Assembly (NCBI GenBank): GCA_019421365.1
Contig: JAHZFJ010000022.1
Span: 9,981 to 73,980 of the forward strand
Direction: 5' to 3'
DNA: 64,000 bases
From: Lachnospiraceae bacterium
Lineage (GTDB): Bacteria; Bacillota; Clostridia; Lachnospirales; Lachnospiraceae
The notes below the pieces were generated by a model, which saw only the letters and a program-made list of their open reading frames with translations, did no database searches and was not told where the DNA came from. Positions 17,180 to 25,461 of this stretch are shown here, in pieces (the stretch's first letter is position 1; each line of letters opens with the position of its first letter). Position numbers and translations under genes: made by a program.

Positions 17180-19197
17180 ACCTTATCTCCTTTATTATCC
17201 ATATTGCTATAATCCTTGACCTCATAATTAGTTATTAATACTTCCCTGCTGCCACCCCTTGTTGTATTATAGCTTGCATTGGAATAATTAAAATTCAAAT
17301 CTATCACATTATATTTCTTACTCCATGACTCCAATATATCATTATGTTTCCCCTTATGTTCCATAACATTAGATAAAGCAAATTTAATTCCTTTCTTGTC
17401 TGCTCTATCTAAGTATCTATATAAACCTCTCTCCTGTTCTTCTTTCCAGTCTTTAAAGCCGCGATTTCCATCATTATAAGTACCTGTTGTTATATAATAA
17501 GGAGGATCGCAGTAGATAAAATCTCCTTCTGATAAATTGCGAAGGGAAACTTTTCTAAAATCCTTACTTGAGAATGTGATATTCATAGATTGTAGTCGGT
17601 CTACGAATAGATAAAGATTTTTTCTCATATTATCAGAAAACTGGCTTCTGTTTCTTCCAAATGGATTGTTGTATTCCAAATTGTTGTTAAAACGGAATTG
17701 ATAGTTGAAAGAATAACATGTCAATGTATATAAATCTATTGGATTTCCGGTCTCATTATAATAATCGCGGAATTTTTTGAATCCTTCTTCATGCTCTTTT
17801 GACAATCCATAAACTTCAATATTTTTTTCTATACGATCAATAATCTTATTAATTGGCATCTTCTTAAAAGCTTTATATAATTCAACAATCTTAGTATTAA
17901 TATCATTGCAAATAATACGGTCAGCTTGGATATTCATACTAACATTGCAACCGCCACAGAATAAGTCTACAAACGTACGAATATCATTAGGGAATAATGG
18001 TATAATCTGTGGTAGTAATTTATATTTTCCGCCTATATAGTTAAGGGGGCTCTTTATATATTTACCACTGTTATGAATACCTTGCTTCTTGCTTAGTACA
18101 CTAAGTTTTCCCGAATTATTCTCCTCTAGTGACTTATCATAATCTAAATTGCCTTCTGATTGTGCTTTTTTAATATAGAATAGATACTCATATAAGGTCT
18201 TACCCTCAGAATTCAGTTTACCTTTATATTTACGATATGGAATCTTCTTTAATTGATACGTCTTAGGATCACCATAGCGTTTTAGAATGGTTTCTATTTG
18301 GTATTCATTCATAAGTCCATCACTACTATAGCTTATAATAATATGTGTAAACTTTGCCTCTCGAATTAATGTATCAAAAGCTTCTTCTACTTTTGCTTTA
18401 ATACAAAATGGTGATTTCAACTCCTGATACGAACGAATTCCTGTTACTCCCTTTATTTCAGGACAATCATACTTTGATATCGTCTCTAATAAGTGATAAT
18501 TTGGCGCATATTGTCTTGAATTATAAGGTGGATCTATATATAGAATATCTCCCTCAACCTTCTTTATTAACGTAAGAGCATCCTCATTATAACTATGATT
18601 TTGTTTTTCATTATTTACGACATCTAAGCGAATCATCTCAAATTTCTTATAAGCACGTTTATCCCAATCCTTCAGATATGCCCCATAGGTCCCCGTAATG
18701 TTAGATACATAAGGAACCCCTTCTAACAATCCAGCGAGAAGATAATAATACGTATTATCATTAATATAGCCTTTATCAAACCAATCGCTAATAGTATTAC
18801 GTATAAAATCGATCCGTAATGCATTCTCATTGGTAAGATACATCCTTTCACACGCTTCATGTGGAGAATAATGTTTCGCAATAAAAAAGGAATCATCTTC
18901 ATAAGTTACATTTTCTATTTTAGCCTCTTCTAAGTGAGCAATAGGATCTTCAATTCCTATTTCTCTTAACTTAGTAAAATCAGGCGGTAAATTATTCTCG
19001 ATGGTTGCCTTTTGCATAACATAGGAAAAATGTAAGATATCGTTTGAAGTAACTGCATATCTTGGTTTAAAATATCTAGCCACAATACCTGTCCCGGCAA
19101 ATATATCGCAAAATGTTTCTTCCCTGCTAGTTGTATTCTTTGCAATCATTTTATCTATTTCTTCTAATAATGCAGCTTTACTTCCAATGTATCTCAC
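17176..19197 (-). CDS. FokI-like double adenine methyltransferase
   Basis: 673 aa, two fused DNA adenine methyltransferases as in M.FokI (about 647 aa). Domain 1: RYIGSKAALL, SAM motif FCDIFAGTG, catalytic DPPYNSRQY. Domain 2, from about residue 385: SPLNYIGGKYKLL, FVDLFCGGCN, catalytic DPPYYITTG and YNDGNRGFKDW. In FokI each domain modifies one strand of GGATG/CATCC, which fits an asymmetric site. I chose GTG at 19197 because GGAGG precedes it and M.FokI begins at the equivalent residue; an ATG seven codons upstream is the alternative. The order methylase then nuclease matches FokI. Confidence 0.93.
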   Translation of the reverse strand: MRYIGSKAALLEEIDKMIAKNTTSREETFCDIFAGTGIVARYFKPRYAVTSNDILHFSYVMQKATIENNLPPDFTKLREIGIEDPIAHLEEAKIENVTYEDDSFFIAKHYSPHEACERMYLTNENALRIDFIRNTISDWFDKGYINDNTYYYLLAGLLEGVPYVSNITGTYGAYLKDWDKRAYKKFEMIRLDVVNNEKQNHSYNEDALTLIKKVEGDILYIDPPYNSRQYAPNYHLLETISKYDCPEIKGVTGIRSYQELKSPFCIKAKVEEAFDTLIREAKFTHIIISYSSDGLMNEYQIETILKRYGDPKTYQLKKIPYRKYKGKLNSEGKTLYEYLFYIKKAQSEGNLDYDKSLEENNSGKLSVLSKKQGIHNSGKYIKSPLNYIGGKYKLLPQIIPLFPNDIRTFVDLFCGGCNVSMNIQADRIICNDINTKIVELYKAFKKMPINKIIDRIEKNIEVYGLSKEHEEGFKKFRDYYNETGNPIDLYTLTCYSFNYQFRFNNNLEYNNPFGRNRSQFSDNMRKNLYLFVDRLQSMNITFSSKDFRKVSLRNLSEGDFIYCDPPYYITTGTYNDGNRGFKDWKEEQERGLYRYLDRADKKGIKFALSNVMEHKGKHNDILESWSKKYNVIDLNFNYSNASYNTTRGGSREVLITNYEVKDYSNMDNKGDKV

Positions 19198-19297
19198 GTT
19201 TCTTCCTCCACATCCCAAAACATCCTAGTTGTTATTATAAAGTATATAATAAAAAAAAACAAGAACATATTTTTGGTTTTCATGTCCTTCAAATACT

Positions 19298-19339
19298 AAA
19301 AAGAGGATGAAACCTGTCACTTAAGAACAGATTCCATCC
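19298..19339 (-). terminator. Terminator after the ldh-like gene
   Basis: Stem 19305-19317 with 19327-19339 (13 bp with wobble pairs), followed on the minus strand by CTTTTT. Each arm contains a GGATG/CATCC site. It sits just ahead of the restriction-modification genes. Confidence 0.82.
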
Positions 19340-19353
19340 CTGCTATTTATTAA

Positions 19354-20310
19354 TTACATATTTAATTTACTAATATATTCTCTAATAACATTTGCTGACT
19401 TCTTAAATTTCTCCATCTCATCTTCTCTCATGTGTATTTCAAGAACATCAGAGGCACCAGAGCGATTAAGTATAACAGGTACCCCACAAAAGATTCCTTC
19501 CTCTTCATATTCCCCTTCTAATAACGTAGATACCGGTATAATTTTATTCTCATCATTTAATATTGCTTTGATAATACCTACTGTTGCGGTTGCTATTCCA
19601 TAATATGTGGTACCTTTCCTATTAAGAATCTCCCAACCTGCTCTTGTTGTTTCATGAACAAGTTTATCAAGATTAATATCACCCACAAGCTCTTTATTAT
19701 CTTCAATTACATCATAGAAAGCTTTTCCACCAATTGTTACACAAGACCATGGAACCATCTGTGAATCACCATGTTCACCCATTGTATATGCATATACACT
19801 CCTTGGATCCACATGCACTAAATCAGCTATGAAGTTCTTAAGCCTTGCAGAGTCAACGGATGTTCCTGTACCAATAATTTGATTTTTAGGTAATCCAGAT
19901 ATTTTATATACATAGTACGCCATAATATCTACTGGATTAGATATAATTATGAAGTGTCCGTCAAACCCACTCTTCATAATTGGCTCAACAATACTTTTTA
20001 CAATCTTTGCAGAGGATTCTAACATACTTAATCGATTCTGCTCTTGGTTCTCTAACATAGGCGCACTTGCCGTAATAACAACAATATCAACGTCTTTGCA
20101 ATCTTCATAAGACCCAACTACAACTTTCGTATTACGATTTAGATATTCAATTGAATTTTTTAGATCAAGTACTTCTCCATAAGCCTTTTCCCTATTGATA
20201 TCAATAAGAATAATCTCATCACAGACTCCTTGTGTTAATAGACTGAAGGCTGTAGAAGAACCTACAAACCCACAACCTACAATAGCTATTTTACTTCTAT
20301 TTAATGTCAT
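19354..20310 (-). CDS. L-lactate dehydrogenase-family 2-hydroxyacid dehydrogenase
   Basis: 318 aa, NAD-binding GCGFVGSST. Catalytic His in GEHGDSQ, Asp/Arg in VDSARL, and NPVDIMAYY match the LDH/L-2-hydroxyisocaproate dehydrogenase branch. It should reduce a 2-keto acid with NADH. The mobile loop that sets specificity (SAPMLENQEQNR) is two residues longer than in standard LDH and lacks the QKPGETR pattern, so pyruvate is not certain. Two in-frame ATGs (20316, 20310); AAAGG is better spaced for 20310. A 29-bp palindrome lies 25 bp upstream. Confidence 0.8.
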   Translation of the reverse strand: MTLNRSKIAIVGCGFVGSSTAFSLLTQGVCDEIILIDINREKAYGEVLDLKNSIEYLNRNTKVVVGSYEDCKDVDIVVITASAPMLENQEQNRLSMLESSAKIVKSIVEPIMKSGFDGHFIIISNPVDIMAYYVYKISGLPKNQIIGTGTSVDSARLKNFIADLVHVDPRSVYAYTMGEHGDSQMVPWSCVTIGGKAFYDVIEDNKELVGDINLDKLVHETTRAGWEILNRKGTTYYGIATATVGIIKAILNDENKIIPVSTLLEGEYEEEGIFCGVPVILNRSGASDVLEIHMREDEMEKFKKSANVIREYISKLNM

Positions 20311-20334
20311 AATCATTTACCTTTGCTTTCTTTT

Positions 20335-20363
20335 TCATCAAGAACTACAGTAGTTCTTGATGA
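20335..20363. promoter_or_regulatory. 29-bp palindrome upstream of the ldh-like gene
   Basis: Two perfect 14-nt arms, TCATCAAGAACTAC and its complement, around a single base. It lies 25 bp upstream of the ATG, so it is either an operator or a very strong hairpin in the 5' leader. It is followed on the minus strand by AAAAAG, not a T-run, so it is not a terminator. Confidence 0.6.
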
Positions 20364-20650
20364 GACTATCTGACTTACCAAAATAATAGTAATTAAAGCT
20401 GATTATCATGTCAATATTGTATTGAACAATCTTTATTAATATTAGTTTTCCATATTAATCATTTATTATTTAATGTTCTCCAAAGTAAAAGTTGAGATTA
20501 ATAATTGCTCCGAAGTTTGAGTTATACAATAGTAAATAACTCATTATAATTCAACTCACATAAATTATTATAAAAAAGGGGAAAATTAAGAAATGAAATA
20601 ACTGTACAGAATTTAATGAAACTACCAAGAAACGCCTAATTTTAAACAAC

Positions 20651-20693
20651 AAAAAGTCCCAACCCAGCAGTTCTACGACTGCCAAACTAGGAC
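20651..20693 (-). terminator. Terminator after tRNA-Lys
   Basis: Stem of about 16 bp (20656-20671 with 20678-20693, several G-U pairs) followed by TTTTTG on the minus strand. Confidence 0.8.
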
Positions 20694-20699
20694 CTCTAA

Positions 20700-20772
20700 T
20701 ACGCCAACAGGGGTTCGAACCCTGGACACCCTGATTAAGAGTCAGGTGCTCTACCAACTGAGCTATTAGCGC
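20700..20772 (-). tRNA. tRNA-Lys (anticodon CTT)
   Basis: 73-nt cloverleaf: acceptor GCGCTAA/TTGGCGT, D arm GCTC/GAGC, anticodon loop CTCTTAA (CTT, decodes AAG), T arm CAGGG-TTCGAAC-CCCTG. CCA is not encoded. Confidence 0.96.
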
Positions 20773-20793
20773 ATACGTCTTAACGCAAGAATC

Positions 20794-20822
20794 ATTATAT
20801 CGTACAAAAAAACAAATTGCAA
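20794..20822 (-). promoter_or_regulatory. Promoter of tRNA-Lys
   Basis: Minus strand TTGCAA, 17-bp spacer, TATAAT; the -10 ends 21 bp before the tRNA. Confidence 0.8.
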
Positions 20823-21057
20823 GTACTTTTTTTATTTTTTTTTAAATATTTTTATAATTGTATTAATTCGAACAATATAAACGATTTATTGCTAAAATGT
20901 GTTATATAATATTAGTTCTCTACTATTGCTAATATTCTTATTTCTTTATATACTAATTAATAAAGTAACTATTCAAAAACTACACTATATCATCATTAAT
21001 GATACATCCAGTTCGCTAAAGTGTAATCTAATTATTTATAATAGGGAGGTTTTAAAT

Positions 21058-22293
21058 TTGACTGATTCAACGCAAACACAAGAAGATACCACCTCAAAAT
21101 CGGACAAATCTTTAATATTGTCTGATGATATACACTCGCATAAGTTTCAAACAAATCGTAATTATTTTATTATTAGTATATATGCTTTAGCAGTTATAGC
21201 TATTGGTACAATTATCATAAGTCTTATCGTTAACTTTTCGTATACTGTTTCAGCTATAAAGCAAATACTAAATGTACTCTCACCATTTATCGTTGCATTT
21301 TTTATCGCATATATTCTAAATCCTATCGTTGTTGCTATCGATAATCGTTTTCTATTAAAAACTCTTAAAATTAAACGTGAGGGTGTTAGAAAAGTTTTAG
21401 CTATACTTTTATCTTATTTGATTGTTATAAGTATAATTGCAATTTCATTAATCTATATTATCCCTGAATTAATTACGACATTATCCGAATTAAACGGTAC
21501 TGTTGCTAATGTTTCAGAAAAAGCAGTTTATTATATTCAGAATCTAGAAGAAACATTTCCTTATATTGATTTTGGTATTGTAGAGGATAAGATTACTGGT
21601 GCTATTCCTGATATAATAAGTTATGGGACAAATTTATTTACTAATATATTCCCTAGACTAATTAATATCTCGGTATCCATTATTCGCTTAGTTATTAATA
21701 TACTATTATCAATTGTTATTTCTTGTTATATGTTATCAGACAAGAAGACTTTAAAAAAGAATGTAAAACGTGTTATCTACTCTTTCGTTCCTGTACCAAA
21801 AGCAAACAACTTCTTTAGCAATGTAAAAGAGTGTAACTCAATTTTTAATAAGTTTATTGTTGGTAAAACAATTGATTCACTGATTATTGGTATCATCTGT
21901 TATATATTAATGAGGATCTTACGACTTGACTATGCTATATTATTAAGCGTAATTGTTGGTATCACTAATATGATTCCATACTTTGGTCCATTCATTGGTG
22001 CTGTACCAGGGGTTATTCTATTCTTAGTAATCGATCCGGTTAAATCAATTATATTTGCTTTCATGATTCTCGTTTTACAGCAATTTGATGGTTTATACCT
22101 CGGCCCTAAGATTCTTGGTGAATCCACAGGTTTAAAACCTCTTTGGGTTATCTTCGGTATAACAGTAGGTGGTGCATGCCTAGGCGTGGTTGGTATGTTC
22201 CTTGGTGTACCTATTACAGCTGTAATTGCTTACCTAATAGATAAGACAATTACTCATCGTCTAGAACAAAAAAACATCACGGTTGATGAATAA
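21058..22293 (+). CDS. AI-2E family transporter (DUF20/PerM type)
   Basis: 411 aa with about eight hydrophobic segments: one near residue 40-60, one pair near 75-95, and the rest in the C-terminal half with the family block NMIPYFGPFIGAVPG and GLYLGPKILG. The family includes TqsA and Na+(Li+)/H+ antiporters, so the substrate is open. Translation most likely starts at TTG 21058, 8 nt after GGGAGG; an upstream ATG (20899) would add 53 hydrophobic residues without a ribosome site. Single gene; TATAAT at 20905-20910 may be its -10. Confidence 0.85.
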   Translation: MTDSTQTQEDTTSKSDKSLILSDDIHSHKFQTNRNYFIISIYALAVIAIGTIIISLIVNFSYTVSAIKQILNVLSPFIVAFFIAYILNPIVVAIDNRFLLKTLKIKREGVRKVLAILLSYLIVISIIAISLIYIIPELITTLSELNGTVANVSEKAVYYIQNLEETFPYIDFGIVEDKITGAIPDIISYGTNLFTNIFPRLINISVSIIRLVINILLSIVISCYMLSDKKTLKKNVKRVIYSFVPVPKANNFFSNVKECNSIFNKFIVGKTIDSLIIGIICYILMRILRLDYAILLSVIVGITNMIPYFGPFIGAVPGVILFLVIDPVKSIIFAFMILVLQQFDGLYLGPKILGESTGLKPLWVIFGITVGGACLGVVGMFLGVPITAVIAYLIDKTITHRLEQKNITVDE

Positions 22294-22303
22294 ACTTGAG
22301 CAA

Positions 22304-22350
22304 AAAAAGTGCGTCATAAGCTTAGTTACCATGCTTATGACGCACTTTTT
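22304..22350. terminator. Bidirectional terminator
   Basis: Perfect 18-bp stem, 22304-22321 with 22333-22350, with A and T runs at its outer ends, between the convergent permease and trxA genes. Confidence 0.93.
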
Positions 22351-22358
22351 AAGTTTAA

Positions 22359-22676
22359 TTACATATTTGTTTTAATCTTCTCTTCTAATTGGGCCTTTGA
22401 AACTACACCAACAATTGTTTCTATTACATTGCCATTCTTAATGAATACAATAGTAGGGATACTCATTACTTTGTATTTTGCTGCTGTTGCTGGTGAATTA
22501 TCAACGTTTAATTTACCAATCTTAACTTGGTCTTTAAAACTTTCAGCTAGTTCTTCAACGATTGGCGCCATCATCTTACATGGTCCACACCAATCAGCAA
22601 AAAAATCAACAACTGTTAATTTTTCACCTTGTAATGCTTCTTGCTCAAAGTTTTCATCTGTAAATATAAATGCCAT
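22359..22676 (-). CDS. trxA: Thioredoxin
   Basis: 105 aa with the WCGPCK active site at about residues 29-34, cis-Pro region MSIPTIV and the usual C-terminal helix. General cytoplasmic disulfide reductase. The ATG at 22676 has GGAGG 7 nt upstream. It is preceded, 17 bp away, by a 45-codon gene in the same direction that probably shares its transcript. Confidence 0.95.
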   Translation of the reverse strand: MAFIFTDENFEQEALQGEKLTVVDFFADWCGPCKMMAPIVEELAESFKDQVKIGKLNVDNSPATAAKYKVMSIPTIVFIKNGNVIETIVGVVSKAQLEEKIKTNM

Positions 22677-22693
22677 TCTTTTTTCCTCCAATA

Positions 22694-22831
22694 TTATTTT
22701 TTCTTTTTACCTACCGATTGCAATATCTTTTCTACATCATCCCAAGAACGTTTTAAATGTAATGATTTCTTATTAAGTGACATATTTCCACTTAATGAAC
22801 GTGCGATACTTGACTTAATTGATTTCCCCAT
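22694..22831 (-). CDS. Small basic protein upstream of trxA, unknown function
   Basis: 45 codons starting MGKSIKSSIARS and ending in four lysines after WDDVEKILQSVG. It has no membrane segment and is strongly basic. GAAAGGG lies upstream, 13 nt before the ATG at 22831. A second in-frame ATG (22843) lies only 1 nt after that site. It ends 17 bp before the trxA start, so cotranscription is likely. I do not recognise the family. Translation is supported by ribosome site, operon position and clean codons, but not proven. Confidence 0.6.
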   Translation of the reverse strand: MGKSIKSSIARSLSGNMSLNKKSLHLKRSWDDVEKILQSVGKKKK

Positions 22832-22973
22832 ATATAAAACCATACCCTTTCAAGAAATAACTCTATATAATACAATTCTATTATATGCAGTTAATTAAGT
22901 TTCACACATATATATTATGAAAGTTCTTAGATGTTAATGATAGGATTAACTCACTATAACTCTTTTAATCTTA

Positions 22974-23609
22974 CTAACGATATGCAACTAGTCGGTTAAT
23001 TGGTTTTCCTTCTGCAACAAATTTCTCCTCATACTCAGTCATAATATTGCCTTCTACAAACTCACTATTATGAAGATCATAAGTTACATCTTTTAGTTTC
23101 CAGTTAGCTTGAGGTATCTCTTCTACTGAAAAATCAAACAACTCACGATTATCAGTTTTAAAGACTACTACTCCATCTTTCTTAAGAATTGTATTATATC
23201 TTCCAAAGAATTCTTTTGAAGTTAATCTTCTCTTGGCATGTCGTTCTTTCGGCCATGGGTCCGAGAAATTAAGATATATCTGACTTACTTCACCTTCTTC
23301 AAAGATATTTACGATTTCTTCTGCATCCATTCTTATAAAATATAAGTTTTCAATATCTAATTCATTACGCTTTTCAATTGCTCTTATAAGAACACTTGAA
23401 AACTTTTCAATTCCAATATAATTAATATTAGGATTGTTACTTGCTAAAGTCTGAATGAACTTCCCCTTGCCCATTCCGATTTCTATATGAATAGGATTAT
23501 TGTTTTGAAATAATTCTCTCCACTTTCCTTTATATTCTTCTGGATTATGAATAACAAACTGACTGGAAGCAATACTTTCTCTTGCACCTTTCACATTTCT
23601 TAATCTCAT
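22974..23609 (-). CDS. trmB: tRNA (guanine-N7-)-methyltransferase
   Basis: 211 aa. Makes m7G46 in the variable loop of tRNA. It has the SAM motif IEIGMGKGKFI, FSDPWPKERHAKRRL (the TrmB signature, about residues 114-128) and a TEYEEKF C-terminal motif. The family start MRLRN fits ATG 23609. Longer in-frame starts exist, but the ATG is preceded by a structured leader rather than a normal Shine-Dalgarno (next entry). Confidence 0.92.
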   Translation of the reverse strand: MRLRNVKGARESIASSQFVIHNPEEYKGKWRELFQNNNPIHIEIGMGKGKFIQTLASNNPNINYIGIEKFSSVLIRAIEKRNELDIENLYFIRMDAEEIVNIFEEGEVSQIYLNFSDPWPKERHAKRRLTSKEFFGRYNTILKKDGVVVFKTDNRELFDFSVEEIPQANWKLKDVTYDLHNSEFVEGNIMTEYEEKFVAEGKPINRLVAYR

Positions 23610-23669
23610 GTTTATTTCCATGCATATCATAAGCTTACTTACAATAAATAGCAATGCATGGCTCCTTTC
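23610..23669 (-). promoter_or_regulatory. Structured start-site leader (SD-hairpin-start), trmB
   Basis: Minus strand: GAAAGGAG (23669-23662), arm CCATGCAT (23661-23654), 28-nt loop, arm ATGCATGG (23625-23618), 8 nt (AAATAAAC), then ATG. The arms are a perfect 8-bp inverted repeat. Folding would shorten the SD-to-start distance from 52 to 8 nt. Confidence 0.65.
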
Positions 23670-23696
23670 AATATATTTTGCCTAATTGTACTTTAA

Positions 23697-23725
23697 ATTA
23701 TAATTATATATTGTAAATTAGTCAA
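23697..23725 (-). promoter_or_regulatory. Promoter of trmB
   Basis: Minus strand TTGACT, 17-bp spacer, TATAAT; predicts a 5' leader of roughly 80 nt that includes the structured start site. Confidence 0.75.
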
Positions 23726-24091
23726 ATAGTTTAATCAGTAATATTTATTCATTATTATGTTTATTTATACTGTAAAAAATAATACTTTCTTAATCTATTA
23801 TTGTTAATACCAATCCCAAAAAACCTAGAAAAAAGCCTATTTCTTCTAAGTAATATAATTTAATGTAAATAACTTTTTTAATAAAAATGAATACTTTTGC
23901 AATTTGCATAAAAATAAACAACTTATACTTTTTATCATTGCTTTTTTCTCCCTTTTTACTATAGCTTTTTTTTAAAAAAGGAGTATTATGTAATGTGTGT
24001 TTGAATTCTATTTCTTTTTTTAGCTATTTCGTATATAACACCTGTTATATTTCAAAACTTAGCTATGAATAATGTGGAACAGGAGGATCAT
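23726..24091. other. 366-bp AT-rich region before the V-ATPase operon
   Basis: No gene. It must hold the operon promoter, but I could not pair a convincing -35 with any of the TATAAT-like boxes (for example TATACT at 23924). A T-run/A-run stretch lies at 23964-23980. Confidence 0.5.
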
Positions 24092-24403
24092 ATGGAAAAA
24101 GTAATTAATCTTTTGTACGATATTGAAGAAAAAGCAAATCGTATTATTTCTCGAACAGAAGAGCAAAAAAAATCAAAACGTAGAGAGATCGACCATGAGC
24201 TATCTTTATTTGAAAGTTCATTAATGGACGAAACTAACGAACAAATTCAAGTCTTACAAAACCAAGCAGACGAAGAACTTGAATTAGAAAGAAAAGCCCT
24301 CATCGATGATTGCGCAAAACAGATAGAGCAACTTGAATCAAATTTTACCATGAATCATGATGCTTTAGTAGAACGTGTTTTTCAGAACATAATTGGGGCG
24401 TGA
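24092..24403 (+). CDS. V-type ATPase peripheral-stalk subunit (G/H-like)
   Basis: 103 aa, almost entirely charged helix (coiled coil) as in subunit G/H (NtpF-type), which pairs with subunit E in the peripheral stalk. First gene of the nine-gene V-ATPase operon. ATG 24092 follows AGGAGG by 5 nt; an upstream ATG (24065) has no ribosome site. Identity rests mainly on position and coiled-coil character. Confidence 0.75.
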   Translation: MEKVINLLYDIEEKANRIISRTEEQKKSKRREIDHELSLFESSLMDETNEQIQVLQNQADEELELERKALIDDCAKQIEQLESNFTMNHDALVERVFQNIIGA

Positions 24404-24407
24404 TCAA

Positions 24408-25442
24408 ATGGCAAATAACTTATTATCTTACAGTGGAATCACTGCCAAAGTAAAGGCAATGGAAAGTAATTTACTAAAAAATGATGATTATGTGAAGATA
24501 TCTAACTTAGAAACTGTGTCTGAATTCATTAATTTCTTAAAATCAAACCCAACCTATGAACCTTTATTCTCTGGATTTGATGAAGGATCCCTACATAGAG
24601 GTCAAGTTGAAGAAATAATAGTGAATTCCTTGTTTAACAGTTATTCAAGGATCTATCGTTTTTGTAATCGTGAGCAAAGAAAAGCTCTCCTTTTCTTATC
24701 CTATCGCTTTGAAACTAATATTATTAAATATTGTCTGCAACATGTTTTTAATAACGAATGCGAATACAAAGGTTCAAGTTTCGATCCATATTTCAGCAAG
24801 TGTCTAAAAATTAATTTAGAACAGTTATATACTGCTAGATCGATGGACGAATTTATTAATATTTTAAAGGATACAGAATATTACGCTATCTTTAAGGCCA
24901 TTCAAAATACAAATAATCCAACATTATTTGATTATGAAATTCAATTAGATATTAATTATTTCAAAAAAGTATGGAAAATGAAAGATAAGTATCTAAAAGG
25001 CGATAGCAATAAAGCCTATACTGAAATACTAGGTAAGCAAGTAGATTTACTTAATATCATGTGGATTTACCGCTCAAAAAAATATTATGATATTGACCCT
25101 ACTAAGATCTATTCTTACATAATACCAATATCGTATAAACTTAAGAAAAAAGAAATTACTGCTCTAATTGAAAGTAATTCTGTAGAGGAATTAACTACGC
25201 TAGTCAATAACAGTTACTATGTAAAAGTATATGGGATTACAGAGATAACGTCCTTTGAGAACTTATACCGAACGTTATTATCAAAGATTTACAAATCAAA
25301 TAAACAGAAGTATCCAAATTCTATGGCACCTGTGCAGCAATATCTTTACTTTAAAGAGCTTGAAATAGATAATCTTACTACTGTTTTAGAGTGTATTCGC
25401 TATAGGTTACAACCTAATGAAATACTTAGTTATATACAATAA
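24408..25442 (+). CDS. ntpC: V-type ATP synthase subunit C
   Basis: 344 aa, V-ATPase subunit C/AC39 (d) family. It caps the central stalk and links it to the membrane ring. Family traits include the ANNLLSYSGITAKVKAME start and the helical repeats with EIDNLTTVLECIRYRL near the C-terminus. Starts 4 nt after the previous stop with a weak GGGG site, so it is probably coupled. Confidence 0.85.
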   Translation: MANNLLSYSGITAKVKAMESNLLKNDDYVKISNLETVSEFINFLKSNPTYEPLFSGFDEGSLHRGQVEEIIVNSLFNSYSRIYRFCNREQRKALLFLSYRFETNIIKYCLQHVFNNECEYKGSSFDPYFSKCLKINLEQLYTARSMDEFINILKDTEYYAIFKAIQNTNNPTLFDYEIQLDINYFKKVWKMKDKYLKGDSNKAYTEILGKQVDLLNIMWIYRSKKYYDIDPTKIYSYIIPISYKLKKKEITALIESNSVEELTTLVNNSYYVKVYGITEITSFENLYRTLLSKIYKSNKQKYPNSMAPVQQYLYFKELEIDNLTTVLECIRYRLQPNEILSYIQ

Positions 25443-25461
25443 AGGATTGGAGGTGTAGACG

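Noticed and set aside
20335..20363. Rex operator in front of the ldh-like gene
   Set aside because: The palindrome lacks the TTGTGAA-TTCACAA pattern of Rex sites.
20551..20757. 68-codon frame through the tRNA-Lys region
   Set aside because: It runs over the tRNA and its terminator; the residues come from the tRNA sequence.
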